This document shows, in pieces, positions 27,989 to 37,756 of a stretch of 64,000 nt of DNA. A program made the translations under genes and the position numbers. Positions within the stretch are counted from its first letter, which is position 1; each line of letters begins with the position of its first letter. The stretch lies in contig CAISDJ010000029.1 of NCBI GenBank assembly GCA_903884105.1, positions 1 to 64,000 on the forward strand, read 5' to 3'. This stretch comes from an uncultured Pseudomonadota bacterium. GTDB taxonomy: Bacteria > Pseudomonadota > Gammaproteobacteria > Steroidobacterales > Steroidobacteraceae. Under the pieces are notes generated by a model that did not search any database, was not told where the DNA came from, and worked only from the letters and a program-made list of their open reading frames with translations.

Positions 27989-30487
27989 CTAGAAGAGTGG
28001 TTTCCCGTCGCTTCCTTCCCGCGGGGTTCCGGTTTGATCGGGCTCTTCACCGTTGGTGTCGGTGATGGGTGTGTGGCCAGCAAGGAACGTCTCGAAAATG
28101 GTTCCTGATTCACCCGGTCGGGCGGGGCCGCCGGTCTCTGTCGATATGCGCATTGTCACCAGACCTGCAGGCGCTGGCTGCCGGTGCTGCGGAGTGCCCT
28201 TCAATGCTTCTCCCATGAAGTAGATCCACATCGGGAGCGCGGTGCGAGCGCCTTCCTCGCGAGGTCCAAGGGAGCGCTCCTGGTCAAAGCCGACCCAAGC
28301 TGCGCCAACCAAGTCGGCATTGAAGCCAAGAAACCAGGCATCTCGCCTGTCGTTGGTGGTGCCCGTCTTGCCAGCGATATCGTCGCGCTGTAGTGCACGG
28401 GCCCGGGTTGCCGTGCCGCGGCGGATGACGTCCATCATCATGTCCGTCATCAAGTACGCGTTCTGGGGAGAAATGGCCTGTGGGGCCATGTCATCCCTCG
28501 GTAGGCTGGATTGCGCGCTCCGCCCATCCAGCGGCATCGCAGATGGGTCGTTGCCGATGGAGGCAGGTGCGGTTACCCGCAACGTGGCCGTTTCCGTATC
28601 GACCACTCCCGACGGAACGGGGTCGCTGCAATCGGAGCAGGCATATCTAGGCTCGGCAGCGAACACGACTTTTCCGTCCGCATCCTCGATGCGCTCAATG
28701 AAGTAGGGCGCTACGCGATAGCCACCATTCGCAAAAATCGCGTATGCGGCAGCCATTTCCAGCGGCGATACCAGAGCCGTGCCTAAGGCAAGAGTCAAAT
28801 TCTGGGGCAGAGCGTCTTTCGCGAATCCGAAGCGTTGAATGTAGTCCGTTGCGTAAGCGGGACCGAGATCATTGAGGATGCGGATGGACACCAGATTCCG
28901 CGAGCGCACCAACGCTTCGCGTAGACGGGTTGGTCCATAGAACTCACGGCTTGAGTTCTGGGGTCGCCACGTGGCCTCCAGCGAGGCATCGTTGAACACC
29001 AGCGGAGCGTCGTTGATCAAAGTGGCCGGCGTAAAGCCCTTCTCGAGCGCGGAGGAATAGAGGAATGGTTTGAACGACGATCCCGGTTGGCGCCTCGCCT
29101 GCACTGCCCGATTGTAATTGCTCGAGTAGTAGTCAAAGCCGCCCGTCAGGGCCGTCACCGCGCCGTCTTGCGGATCGATGGCTACGAAGGCACCTTCCGC
29201 ATCCGGTACCTGCATCAGGCGCCACGGACCGGACACTTCCTGCGCGACGTAGACGATATCCCCGATTGAAAGAATCCTCCCGGCACTTTCCGGTGCCTTG
29301 CCGACGCCTCCGTCTGCCATGGAAGGCCTTGCCCATTCCAGACCACCCCACGGAATCGAAACGCTTCCTTGTTTCCTCGCAAACACTCTGGCCGCACGGG
29401 CTTCAACGCCTGTGACCACGGCCGGAATCAGCGTTCCACGATCGGGATACGCGGAAATGGCGGCTTCCCATTCGGGGTTCGAGGCGGCTGCTGGCAGTTT
29501 CACGTGTCCGGCGGGTCCTCGATAGCCGTGCCGCAGGTCGTACTCCAATAGCGCCAGTCGCAAAGCCCGGACAGATGCGCCCTGTAGGCGACTATCGACT
29601 GTCGTCACCACCTTGTACCCAGCTGTGTAAATCGAAGCGCCCATCCTGGCGAGCAGGTCCGTGCGGACCATCTCGGCCACATACGGTGCATCGAGTCCCA
29701 TGCTCGGCCCATGCAGTTGCGATAGCACTGGAGTCAACGCTGCAACGTCGTGTTCCGCCTGGGTAATGGTGCCCTTCTCGAGCAAGCGCCTCAGAACGTA
29801 TGTGCGCCGCTGCTTCGCGTACTCTGGATTGGACACGGGATTGTCGCGGGAAGGACGCTGAGGCAGTCCCGCAATCAACGCCATTTCTGCGATGCTCAGC
29901 TGATCCATCGTCTTGCCGAAATAGACTTCCGCTGCAGCGCCCACGCCGTAGGCGCGTTGCCCCAGAAAGATCCTGTTCAGGTACAGGGTCAGGATTTCCT
30001 GTTTGGTGAAAAGCTGCTCGATTCGCAGGGTCAGGAAGATTTCGAGAAGCTTCCTTCTGTAAGTCTTCTCGGGGGTCAGGAAGATCCCGCGAGTCAATTG
30101 CATGGTGATGGTGCTACCACCCTCACCCATCTCGCCCGACATCAAGTTCCGGCCTATTGCCCTGATCAGACCCTGGTAGTCGACGCCGTTGTGCTCAAAA
30201 AAGCGGTCATCCTCCGCAGCCAGGATTGCAGCTATGAGCTTCTGCGGAATTTGCTCAAGATTCAGAGGTATACGGCGTTGTTCGCCGAATTGTGCGATCA
30301 ACAGTCCGTCGCGGCTGTAGATTCGCAACGGGACCTGCAGATCCACGTCGCGAAGGGTAGCGACGTCCGGCAGGTCCGCCCGGAGATATTGCAACGCTCC
30401 GAGACACGCCAAGGTGCCCGCACCCAAGCCCACCAACAGGCCGGCGAAGATCAGGCGCGATACCGAAAACATATAACGTCGTGTCAC
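27989..30487 (-). CDS. mrcA: Penicillin-binding protein 1A
   Basis: This class A PBP polymerises and cross-links peptidoglycan in the periplasm. The 832-residue protein has one N-terminal membrane anchor (about 8-32), a glycosyltransferase domain with EDDRFFEHNGVD (catalytic Glu92) and GGSTITMQL. An OB-like insertion typical of PBP1A follows. The transpeptidase domain has SSFK (Ser470), SRN (529-531) and KTGT near 735. The C-terminus is Pro/Gly/Glu-rich. The start is a GTG at 30487; an ATG five codons in is an alternative. Divergence from pilM is the standard gammaproteobacterial arrangement. Confidence 0.96.
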   Translation of the reverse strand: MTRRYMFSVSRLIFAGLLVGLGAGTLACLGALQYLRADLPDVATLRDVDLQVPLRIYSRDGLLIAQFGEQRRIPLNLEQIPQKLIAAILAAEDDRFFEHNGVDYQGLIRAIGRNLMSGEMGEGGSTITMQLTRGIFLTPEKTYRRKLLEIFLTLRIEQLFTKQEILTLYLNRIFLGQRAYGVGAAAEVYFGKTMDQLSIAEMALIAGLPQRPSRDNPVSNPEYAKQRRTYVLRRLLEKGTITQAEHDVAALTPVLSQLHGPSMGLDAPYVAEMVRTDLLARMGASIYTAGYKVVTTVDSRLQGASVRALRLALLEYDLRHGYRGPAGHVKLPAAASNPEWEAAISAYPDRGTLIPAVVTGVEARAARVFARKQGSVSIPWGGLEWARPSMADGGVGKAPESAGRILSIGDIVYVAQEVSGPWRLMQVPDAEGAFVAIDPQDGAVTALTGGFDYYSSNYNRAVQARRQPGSSFKPFLYSSALEKGFTPATLINDAPLVFNDASLEATWRPQNSSREFYGPTRLREALVRSRNLVSIRILNDLGPAYATDYIQRFGFAKDALPQNLTLALGTALVSPLEMAAAYAIFANGGYRVAPYFIERIEDADGKVVFAAEPRYACSDCSDPVPSGVVDTETATLRVTAPASIGNDPSAMPLDGRSAQSSLPRDDMAPQAISPQNAYLMTDMMMDVIRRGTATRARALQRDDIAGKTGTTNDRRDAWFLGFNADLVGAAWVGFDQERSLGPREEGARTALPMWIYFMGEALKGTPQHRQPAPAGLVTMRISTETGGPARPGESGTIFETFLAGHTPITDTNGEEPDQTGTPREGSDGKPLF

Positions 30488-30918
30488 AACAAGAACCCCT
30501 AAGTCCTTGCTTTAGAATAATCGATTATGCATAGTACTTTGGCGATCATCAGACTAAATCGTTCCAGAATATTGCGGACGCTGGTTAGCCGAGAGTGCTG
30601 GATTTCGTCTCGCGGGAGTCTGGAATGGCGGGCAATGGGGTTGGGATCTCTGGTAAGTCCATTACTAAGGGCCAAACAAGACTCCTGGCAGCTCAATCCG
30701 GCGACGCTGCATATTCGACGCATCCGGCAACAGGATCCAAGACCGCGAGCCGGGACTGCGGGTTGAGTATGGAAATCGGCATTTCGAATTCACCCTGCCG
30801 GCATTCCGTGAGCGGCCTCACATTCAACTTAACACCGGGCTGTTATAAATTTGCGTGCCGTGTTCCGTTCCCGGTCGCTGATCATCACGTAAGTAATTGA
30901 GTTGTAAAGGAAACTCGC
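30488..30918. other. mrcA-pilM divergent intergenic region
   Basis: These 431 bases contain no convincing gene. They should hold both divergent promoters. A perfect 12-base palindrome ATAATCGATTAT lies at 30517-30528, 30 bases before the mrcA GTG. On the pilM side an AT-rich TATAAA at 30844-30849, with TTCAAC 15 bases upstream, is a weak promoter candidate. I see no sigma-54 motif. Confidence 0.6.
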
Positions 30919-31980
30919 GTGTTATTTAAATCCTCCGCCAGGCCCTTGATCGGCCTTGACATAACCACCTCTTCGATCAAGCTGATCGAACTCAGCATGA
31001 GCGGTGGCCAATATCGGGTCGAGTCGTATGCCGCCGAGGCTACTCCGCCGAATTCAATCAACGAGAAGGCAATCGTTGACGCCAACGCTGTCGGGGACGC
31101 CATCAAGCGAGCAGTAAAGCGCTCCGGTGCCCGTGTGAAAGAGGTCGCCGTTGCGATCAGTGGTGACGCTGCCATCACCAAGGTCATCCAGATGCCGAAG
31201 ACCTTGACCGAGGCTGAACTTGAAGGCCAGGTAGAGATGCAGGCTGACCAATACATTCCGTTTCCCATGGAGGAAGTCAGCTTTGACTTCGAGGTCATCG
31301 GTCCGTCCGAGAAGGACCCGGACATGCTCGATGTACTCCTGGTGGCCACCCGAACCGAGAACGTCGAACAGCGAATCTCCGCATGTACCGCGGCCGGGTT
31401 GACTCCAAGAATCGTCGACGTAGAAGCGTTTGCGCTTGAAAACGCGTGCAAGTTGCTGACACACCAGATGCCCGATGGAGGACTCGACCGCATTATCGCG
31501 GTGGCGGACTTCGGCGCCAGCAGCACCACCTTCAGCGTCCTGCGCGACCTCAAGGTTATTTATACGCGCGACTTCGCATTTGGGGGGCAGCAGCTCACCG
31601 AAGAAATCATGCGTACCTATGGCTTGAGCATGGAGGAGGCCGGCCGCGCCAAGAAGGAAGGCGGTCTGCCAAGCAATTATCAGACGGAAGTGCTGGATCC
31701 CTTCATTGACGACATGTGCCAGCAGGTAAGTCGCTCATTGCAGTTCTTCCTTGCATCAGGAGCCGGCAGGGAACAACCCGAGCAGATCATCATCTGCGGC
31801 GGATGCGCGAACATCCCCGGCGCAGCTGACGTTGTGACCAGTCGCGTGGGAATTCCAGCGGAAAAGGGCGATCCTCTGGGGCAGATGAAGATTTCGTCCA
31901 AAGCGAAGTCGCAGGCGGTGAAGAAGGACGCCACCGCCCTGCTGACTGCTTGCGGTCTGGCACTAAGGAGCTTCGACTGA
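30919..31980 (+). CDS. pilM: Type IV pilus assembly protein PilM
   Basis: PilM is an actin-like cytoplasmic ATP-binding protein that docks on the N-terminal tail of PilN and links the alignment subcomplex to the cytoplasmic machinery. The 353-residue product begins with the pilus-specific KSSARPLIGLDITTSSIKLIEL, followed by the actin-fold elements VAVAISGDAAITKVI, ADFGASSTTFSVL and IICGGCANIPG. The GTG start is preceded by AAAGGAAA. It is the first gene of pilMNOPQ, one base before pilN. Confidence 0.96.
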   Translation: MLFKSSARPLIGLDITTSSIKLIELSMSGGQYRVESYAAEATPPNSINEKAIVDANAVGDAIKRAVKRSGARVKEVAVAISGDAAITKVIQMPKTLTEAELEGQVEMQADQYIPFPMEEVSFDFEVIGPSEKDPDMLDVLLVATRTENVEQRISACTAAGLTPRIVDVEAFALENACKLLTHQMPDGGLDRIIAVADFGASSTTFSVLRDLKVIYTRDFAFGGQQLTEEIMRTYGLSMEEAGRAKKEGGLPSNYQTEVLDPFIDDMCQQVSRSLQFFLASGAGREQPEQIIICGGCANIPGAADVVTSRVGIPAEKGDPLGQMKISSKAKSQAVKKDATALLTACGLALRSFD

Positions 31981-31981
31981 C

Positions 31982-32593
31982 ATGCCGAGAATCAACCTAC
32001 TCCCCTGGCGAGAGGCTGAGCGCAAGCGCCGGCGTCAGGAGTTCATATCCGCGTCGGTGGGGGCTTTGCTGGCCGCTGGCGTACTGACGCTGGTCGTCAA
32101 CTGGCAATTCGATTCTGCAATCAGCAACCAGAACGAGCGAAATCAGGTTCTCAAGAACGAGATCGCGACGCTGGATAAAGAGATCACGGAAATTCTGGGC
32201 CTCGAACAACAGAAGCAGGGGCTTTTGGCGCGCATGCAGGTGATCGAGCAGCTGCAACGCAGTCGCCCTGAGGTCGTACACCTATTCGACCAGCTCGCAC
32301 GCACAGTGCCCGATGGCGTCTATCTGACGGCCGTTAAGCAGACAGGCAAGCGCGTACAACTGAACGGGATGGCCCAGTCAAGCACCCGCGTGTCCTCCTA
32401 CATGCGCAACATAGACGCATCCGAGTGGATGGCGGATCCCGCGCTTGAAGTGGTTGAGACGAAGGGCGCATCGACCGCCGGCGCACAATTCACGCTCTAC
32501 GCCAACCAGGAAGGTATCTTCCAGGAAGAGCCGCCGCCCGAATCAAAGGCTGCAGCCAAGCGTACCGCTACCCGCAAGGGAGCAACCAAATGA
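31982..32593 (+). CDS. pilN: Type IV pilus assembly protein PilN
   Basis: PilN is a bitopic inner-membrane protein of the alignment subcomplex. The short N-terminal tail MPRINLLPWRE (residues 1-11) is the conserved PilM-binding motif. It is followed by one membrane helix (about 24-42), a coiled coil, and a periplasmic ferredoxin-like domain that pairs with PilO. The 203-residue product has a longer than usual basic, Ala-rich C-terminus. Its stop overlaps pilO. Confidence 0.96.
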   Translation: MPRINLLPWREAERKRRRQEFISASVGALLAAGVLTLVVNWQFDSAISNQNERNQVLKNEIATLDKEITEILGLEQQKQGLLARMQVIEQLQRSRPEVVHLFDQLARTVPDGVYLTAVKQTGKRVQLNGMAQSSTRVSSYMRNIDASEWMADPALEVVETKGASTAGAQFTLYANQEGIFQEEPPPESKAAAKRTATRKGATK

Positions 32594-33246
32594 ACAGGCT
32601 TCTCGAGCAGCTGCGGAGCCTCGACCCGAATGATCCCGGTCGCTGGCCTCTGGTTTTCCGGATTGGAGCCATTGCGGCCATCTTGATCGTCGCCACTGCT
32701 TTCGGCGTCTACATGTTTGCCTGGAAACCACAGAACCCTCTGCTGCAGCAGGCTCAAGCCGAGGAAGCCACGTTGTTTACGACGCTTGAGGGCAAGGCCC
32801 GCAAGGCCGCAAACCTCGACGCGTACAAGGTTCAACTTGCAGAAATGGAGCGGTCTTTCGGGGCGATGCTGCGGCAGCTACCCAATCGCACCGAAGTTCC
32901 GAACCTGCTTGTCGATATTTCGCAGACCGGCTTGTCGGCAGGATTGGAAGAGAAACTCTTCCAGCCCTCAAGCGAAGTCAAGCGCGACTTCTACGCCGAG
33001 TTCCCGATCAAGATCCGCTTGACGGGCAACTTCCATGCCGTGGGAAGCTTCGTCAGCGGGATCGCGGCGCTGCCGCGAATCGTTACATTGCATGACATCC
33101 AGATCCAACCTGCTTCGAAAACCTCCGGTGACCAGTTGCAGATCGATGTGGTTGCCAAGACCTATCGCTATCTCGACGACGAAGAGCAGGCACCCGTGGA
33201 AAAGCAGCCGGCGCCGAAGAAGAAAGCAGGCGCGGCCAGGAGCTGA
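32590..33246 (+). CDS. pilO: Type IV pilus assembly protein PilO
   Basis: PilO forms heterodimers with PilN across the inner membrane and helps position the secretin. The 218-residue protein has a short cytoplasmic N-terminus, one membrane helix (about 18-40), a coiled coil with AEMERSFGAMLRQLPNRTEVPNLL, and a periplasmic fold ending in a Lys/Pro/Ala-rich tail. The conserved PilO segment LVDISQTGLSAGL is present. The start overlaps the pilN stop as ATGA, and pilP begins four bases after its stop. Confidence 0.95.
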   Translation: MNRLLEQLRSLDPNDPGRWPLVFRIGAIAAILIVATAFGVYMFAWKPQNPLLQQAQAEEATLFTTLEGKARKAANLDAYKVQLAEMERSFGAMLRQLPNRTEVPNLLVDISQTGLSAGLEEKLFQPSSEVKRDFYAEFPIKIRLTGNFHAVGSFVSGIAALPRIVTLHDIQIQPASKTSGDQLQIDVVAKTYRYLDDEEQAPVEKQPAPKKKAGAARS

Positions 33247-33249
33247 TGG

Positions 33250-33813
33250 ATGACTCCCCAACTGAAATTCACAAGTGCCGTACCGCGGTCCCTGCGGCAA
33301 CGTCTGCGTAGCGCGAGTGTTGCAGTCTTCATGACCGCAGTTGCCGCGCTCGTTGCAGGCTGTTCTGATGACATGTCGGGGCTGAATCAAAAGATCGCCG
33401 AGATCAAGGCCAAGCCCGGTGAGAGAATTGAACCGCTCCCCGAGATAAAGCCCTACGAAGCATTCGTGTACTCGGCATCGACGCTGCGTTCTCCCTTCAC
33501 GCCGAGTGCGCCGGTGCAGGCTGACCTGCCCAATTCCATTCGACCCGACTCCAAGCGTTCTCGCGAGTTCCTTGAGCAGTTCCCGCTCGACACGCTGCGA
33601 ATGGTTGGCACGCTCCGGCTGCAAGGGCGGAATTTCGGGCTAGTCCAGGGAAAGGACGGTCTCGTTCATCGCATCCTGCCGGGTAACTATCTTGGCCAGA
33701 ACGAAGGCCGCGTCCAGTCCGTCAATGAATCGAAAGTATCGCTGATTGAGATCATTCCGGATGGTCTCGGCGGCTACATCGAGCGTCCTGCGGCGCTTGC
33801 GCTCAGCGAATGA
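33250..33813 (+). CDS. pilP: Type IV pilus lipoprotein PilP
   Basis: PilP is an inner-membrane-anchored lipoprotein whose C-terminal beta domain binds PilQ, connecting the PilNO platform to the secretin. The 187-residue product has a long basic N-region and a lipobox ending VAGC (Cys38). The disordered linker contains RSPFTPS, and the HQ-like domain contains LRLQGRNFGLVQGKDGLVHRI. The stop overlaps an upstream in-frame pilQ ATG. Confidence 0.95.
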   Translation: MTPQLKFTSAVPRSLRQRLRSASVAVFMTAVAALVAGCSDDMSGLNQKIAEIKAKPGERIEPLPEIKPYEAFVYSASTLRSPFTPSAPVQADLPNSIRPDSKRSREFLEQFPLDTLRMVGTLRLQGRNFGLVQGKDGLVHRILPGNYLGQNEGRVQSVNESKVSLIEIIPDGLGGYIERPAALALSE

Positions 33814-33836
33814 TGCCTTCCAAGGGAGTAACCAGA

Positions 33837-36038
33837 ATGTCTTCCTCATCCAACTCCACGCTCCATACTGATGTTCGCGTGGAATCTTCGAACCGCCGCG
33901 GCAAGAAACCCGCGCTGCGGCTCCTGGCTGCTTCTGCGCTAATCTGGATGGCCAGCCTCGCGATTTCGGGCCCGGCGGCTGCACAGGCAAATCGACTCGA
34001 GCGCGTGGACGCAAGCAGCTTGCCCGGCGACCAGGTTGAAGTGCGACTGCAGCTGAGTGATCCGGCAACCCAGCCGTTGGCATTCACCGTCGACAATCCG
34101 GCTCGTATCTCTTTCGATTTGCCCGGTACCTCGATCGCCATGGCATCGCGCCGCGTGGACGTCAAGAAGGGCGTCCTTGACACCATCAATACCGCCGAAG
34201 CGAACGGCCGCACCCGAGTCGTGATGAATGTCGATCGCTTGGTGCCCTATGAAGCCCGCGTTGACGGCAACACGATCATCGTAACTTTGGCGGCAGCCCC
34301 CGCAGCACGCGTCGAGCCCTCCTCGTCCCCGGCGCTGTCTCAGGCCGCCGGAAGAACGACCAATGCGGGTAGTCGCAGCGTCACCAAAGTTGACTTCCGC
34401 CGTGGGACCGAAGGTTCCGGTCGCGTGGTTGTCGAGCTGACGGATCCTCGTGCAAACGTCGATCTCCGGCAGGAAGGGGGACGGATTGTCGTGAATTTCA
34501 ACGGCGCAGCCATCGCGGACTCGCTCTTGCGCCGGTTGGATGTGGTCGATTTTGCGACACCGGTGAGTTCGATCGACACGCTTCGTGTCGGTGACGGAAC
34601 AAGGATTGTGATCGCCGCAACAGGTGACTACGAACAGATTGCCTATCAAACCGATAACTTCTACACCATCGAAGTCAAGCCGGTTACCAAGTTGCCGCCT
34701 GGCCTCGAGCTGCAGAAGGAATACAAAGGCGAGCGACTGACGCTCAACTTCCAGGACATCGAAACGCGGGCGGTACTGCAGCTTCTTGCAGATACGAGCG
34801 GCCAGAACATGGTCATCAGCGATACGGTTCGCGGCAACGTAACTCTGCGGTTGCAGAACGTTCCATGGGACCAGGCGCTCGATATCGTGATGAGGACCAA
34901 GGGCCTCGATATGCGCCAGGAGGGCAATGTCATTCTGGTGGCGCCGGCTGCTGAAATTGCATCCCGGGAAAAGGAACTGCTGGCGGCACGCAAAGAGGTG
35001 CTTGAGCTATCCCCGCTGCGAAGCGAGTATTTGCAGGTGAACTACGCAAAGGCAGTCGACCTGGCTGCGCTCATCAAGAAGGGCGCGGAGAATTCACTCC
35101 TGTCGGAACGGGGCAGCGTTGCGATCGACGACCGAACCAACACATTGCTGCTGCAGGACACTGCCGAGCGCCTCGCGGACATCCGCAGATTGGTGACGAC
35201 ACTGGATATTCCCGTCAGGCAAGTGCTGATCGAGGCCCGCATCGTGATTGTCAGCGACGATTTCAGCCGGCAGCTTGGAGTGCGCTTTGGTAGCACCGTT
35301 GCCTTCGATCACGGCGGCAGTGACGGTGGCGGTATCGTTGGTGGAAACAACTTTGTCAAAGAAAGCGATGACTTTATCCTGTCGCGAGCAACTCCGGATG
35401 CGCGCGGTACGCCTGGCTTTGCGCAAGGCGATCCTACGGACCGATACATGGTCAATCTTCCGGTCGCAAATCCGGCAGGGCGCCTTGCCTTGACACTGCT
35501 CGACTCCGACTACCTGCTTGATCTTGAGTTGTCTGCCGCGCAGGCCGAAGGCAGGGGCGAGATCATCTCGTCGCCGCGAGTCATTACTGCCAACCAGAAG
35601 GAAGCCAGCATCGAGCAGGGTACTGAAATCCCCTACCAGCAGTCTTCCTCGAGCGGCGCCACGACCACGCAGTTCAAGAAGGCAGTTCTCAGTCTCAAGG
35701 TGACGCCGCTGATCACTCCGGATAATCGCGTCATCCTGGACCTGATTGTCAGCAAGGACAGCGTTGGCCAGCTGGTTTCGAGCGCCACGGGCGGCTTTGT
35801 CCCGAGCATCGACAAGCGCGAAATCACCACCCGGGTCATGGTCAACGACGGTCAGACCGTAGTGCTTGGTGGCATCCTGGAAACCGAGCGTCGTGACGCT
35901 GATCGGAAGGTGCCGTTCCTGGGTGACGTCCCGGTCCTCGGTCGACTATTCAAGACGACGACAACGACCAACAACAAGGACGAACTCCTGATCTTCGTGA
36001 CTCCGAAGATCCTGCGTGAAGGGTCGAACGTGTTCTGA
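33837..36038 (+). CDS. pilQ: Type IV pilus secretin PilQ
   Basis: PilQ forms the outer-membrane channel through which the pilus (and transforming DNA) passes. The 733-residue product has a signal peptide after a long basic N-terminus, two AMIN peptidoglycan-binding domains (about 45-270), and secretin N0/N1 domains including LNFQDIETRAVLQLLADTSG. The secretin channel domain has IISSPRVITANQKEASIEQGTEIPY and ends GRLFKTTTTTNNKDELLIFVTPKIL. An upstream ATG at 33810 overlaps the pilP stop; I chose 33837 because AAGGGAG lies eight bases before it. A strong hairpin follows the gene. Confidence 0.96.
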   Translation: MSSSSNSTLHTDVRVESSNRRGKKPALRLLAASALIWMASLAISGPAAAQANRLERVDASSLPGDQVEVRLQLSDPATQPLAFTVDNPARISFDLPGTSIAMASRRVDVKKGVLDTINTAEANGRTRVVMNVDRLVPYEARVDGNTIIVTLAAAPAARVEPSSSPALSQAAGRTTNAGSRSVTKVDFRRGTEGSGRVVVELTDPRANVDLRQEGGRIVVNFNGAAIADSLLRRLDVVDFATPVSSIDTLRVGDGTRIVIAATGDYEQIAYQTDNFYTIEVKPVTKLPPGLELQKEYKGERLTLNFQDIETRAVLQLLADTSGQNMVISDTVRGNVTLRLQNVPWDQALDIVMRTKGLDMRQEGNVILVAPAAEIASREKELLAARKEVLELSPLRSEYLQVNYAKAVDLAALIKKGAENSLLSERGSVAIDDRTNTLLLQDTAERLADIRRLVTTLDIPVRQVLIEARIVIVSDDFSRQLGVRFGSTVAFDHGGSDGGGIVGGNNFVKESDDFILSRATPDARGTPGFAQGDPTDRYMVNLPVANPAGRLALTLLDSDYLLDLELSAAQAEGRGEIISSPRVITANQKEASIEQGTEIPYQQSSSSGATTTQFKKAVLSLKVTPLITPDNRVILDLIVSKDSVGQLVSSATGGFVPSIDKREITTRVMVNDGQTVVLGGILETERRDADRKVPFLGDVPVLGRLFKTTTTTNNKDELLIFVTPKILREGSNVF

Positions 36039-36086
36039 ACCGATTGGTTCTGGGTCCTGACAGGATCCGAATTAGGTGTGACAATA

Positions 36087-36119
36087 CACGGCCGCAGCAA
36101 TGCGGCCGTGTTCATTTTT
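36087..36119 (+). terminator. Hairpin with T tract between pilQ and aroK
   Basis: CACGGCCGCA (36087-36096) and TGCGGCCGTG (36101-36110) form a perfect ten-pair stem closed by a GCAA tetraloop and followed by TTCATTTTT. It has every feature of an intrinsic terminator for pilMNOPQ, yet the T tract runs directly into the aroK ATG at 36120, leaving no room for a Shine-Dalgarno. Confidence 0.8.
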
Positions 36120-36653
36120 ATGATCGGAAAAAGCAGCATCTTCCTTATTGGTCCCATGGGTTCGGGCAAGACCGCGGTCGGCAAGCAGCTGGCCCGGATG
36201 CTCGACCTTGATTTCATCGACAGCGACGTCGAGATCGAGGCTCGTACGGGGGTCGATATTCCACTGATCTTCGAGAAGGAGGGCGAAGCCGGATTCCGCG
36301 ATCGGGAGCGGGAGGCGATTGAGTCCCTGACGGCCCGGGAGGGAATCGTCCTCGCCACAGGGGGAGGTGCCGTTCTCAACTCCGCCAATCGAGAGAACCT
36401 CTCGCAGAGAGGCTGCGTGATCTACCTGCAGACCTCCGTGGACCAACAACTGGAACGCACGCGGCATGGGCGCCAGCGACCACTGCTCTACACGGCCGAC
36501 CCAAAAGCCAAGCTCCGCGAGCTCATGGCGGAAAGGTTGCCACTGTATGAGGTCACGGCGGACCTGATCGTGAGCACAGATGGCAGGCGAGTCCAGGCCG
36601 TCGCCGACGAGATCGCCCACCTGCTTGCCGATCCCAAAGATGCTTCACCCTGA
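36120..36653 (+). CDS. aroK: Shikimate kinase
   Basis: AroK phosphorylates shikimate at the 3-hydroxyl, fifth step to chorismate. The 177-residue product has the P-loop GPMGSGKT at 11-18, the shikimate-binding [11 protein letters not shown] with Arg in FRDRE, and the ATGGGAV loop. I used the ATG at 36120, the family start. The upstream GTG at 36078 would translate through a terminator-like hairpin. There is no Shine-Dalgarno at 36120, so expression may rely on leaderless or structure-dependent initiation. It precedes aroB by eight bases. Confidence 0.94.
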   Translation: MIGKSSIFLIGPMGSGKTAVGKQLARMLDLDFIDSDVEIEARTGVDIPLIFEKEGEAGFRDREREAIESLTAREGIVLATGGGAVLNSANRENLSQRGCVIYLQTSVDQQLERTRHGRQRPLLYTADPKAKLRELMAERLPLYEVTADLIVSTDGRRVQAVADEIAHLLADPKDASP

Positions 36654-36660
36654 GTCTCCT

Positions 36661-37737
36661 ATGGACCAACTGCATATTTCCCTGGGCGAACGGAGCTACC
36701 CGATCATCATCGGCGCGGGCCTGCTGTCAGAAGCTGATGTAGTGAGCTCGCACGTCGAAGCCCGGGACCTGCTGATCGTCACCAACGAACGAGTGGCGCC
36801 GCTGTACCTCGATCGTTTGCGATTATCGCTGCAAGGGAAGCGCACGGCGGTCGTTATCCTGCCCGACGGCGAGGCATACAAGACCCTCGAGACGGTCAGC
36901 AAGGTTTTCGATGCCCTGACGGCCGAGCGGATGAACCGGGACGCCGCCATCGTCGCACTGGGCGGCGGCGTCGTCGGCGACATCGCAGGATTCGCCGCGG
37001 CCTGCTACCAGCGTGGCATCGACTATATCCAGGTGCCGACCACGCTGTTGGCGCAGGTGGACTCCTCCGTCGGCGGCAAGACCGGCGTCAATCACCCTGC
37101 GGGCAAGAACCTGATCGGTGCATTCCATCAGCCGCGCTGTGTTCTTGCCGATCCAGAGACGCTGCAGACGCTCCCCGAACGTGAGTATCGCTCCGGTCTG
37201 GCCGAGGTCGTCAAATACGGGCTGATCCGGGATCCTGAATTCTTTTCGTGGCTGGAAGGCCATCCCGAAAAGCTGCTTTCACGCGAATCCGCTGCCTTGT
37301 CTCATGCAATTAGGCGCTCCTGCGAGCTCAAGGCGGAGATTGTCGGCATCGACGAGCGCGAGCATGGTCTCCGAGCCATTCTCAACCTGGGACATACATT
37401 CGGCCACGCGATTGAAACGGCAACGGGCTACGGTGCATGGCTGCACGGTGAGGCCGTGTCGGCCGGAATGGTGCTCGCCGCTGACCTGTCGATGAGGCTC
37501 GGGTGGTTGAGCGGCGTTGACCACAAGCGGACGGTGGCGCTCCTGCAGCGCCTGGAGCTTCCGGTGGCTGCGCCCAAGATCGGGGCTGCCCGGGCGCTCG
37601 GGCTAATGGGCATGGACAAGAAGGTGCTGGCTGGCAAGCTGCGGCTGGTTCTGATGAAATCGATGGGGGACGCCATCGTGACCAGTGACTTCCCGCTGTC
37701 CGCCCTTACCGAGACGCTCGAGCAGGGGTTCTCATGA
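36661..37737 (+). CDS. aroB: 3-dehydroquinate synthase
   Basis: AroB converts DAHP to 3-dehydroquinate using NAD+ and a divalent metal, second step of the shikimate pathway. The 358-residue protein shows [14 protein letters not shown], the substrate loop [22 protein letters not shown] and the metal-ligand region [11 protein letters not shown]. It follows aroK closely. In many gammaproteobacteria a SPOR-domain (DamX-like) gene lies next; here dgt follows directly after 19 bases. Confidence 0.97.
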   Translation: MDQLHISLGERSYPIIIGAGLLSEADVVSSHVEARDLLIVTNERVAPLYLDRLRLSLQGKRTAVVILPDGEAYKTLETVSKVFDALTAERMNRDAAIVALGGGVVGDIAGFAAACYQRGIDYIQVPTTLLAQVDSSVGGKTGVNHPAGKNLIGAFHQPRCVLADPETLQTLPEREYRSGLAEVVKYGLIRDPEFFSWLEGHPEKLLSRESAALSHAIRRSCELKAEIVGIDEREHGLRAILNLGHTFGHAIETATGYGAWLHGEAVSAGMVLAADLSMRLGWLSGVDHKRTVALLQRLELPVAAPKIGAARALGLMGMDKKVLAGKLRLVLMKSMGDAIVTSDFPLSALTETLEQGFS

Positions 37738-37756
37738 TGTGCCAACCTCAAGAGCA

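Noticed and set aside
30595-30900. 101-codon frame in the mrcA-pilM gap
   Set aside because: It has no recognisable motif or Shine-Dalgarno, and it lies where two divergent promoters are expected.
36078-36119. Upstream GTG start for aroK
   Set aside because: It would make the protein begin with residues encoded by a terminator-like hairpin; the shikimate kinase family starts at the ATG at 36120.
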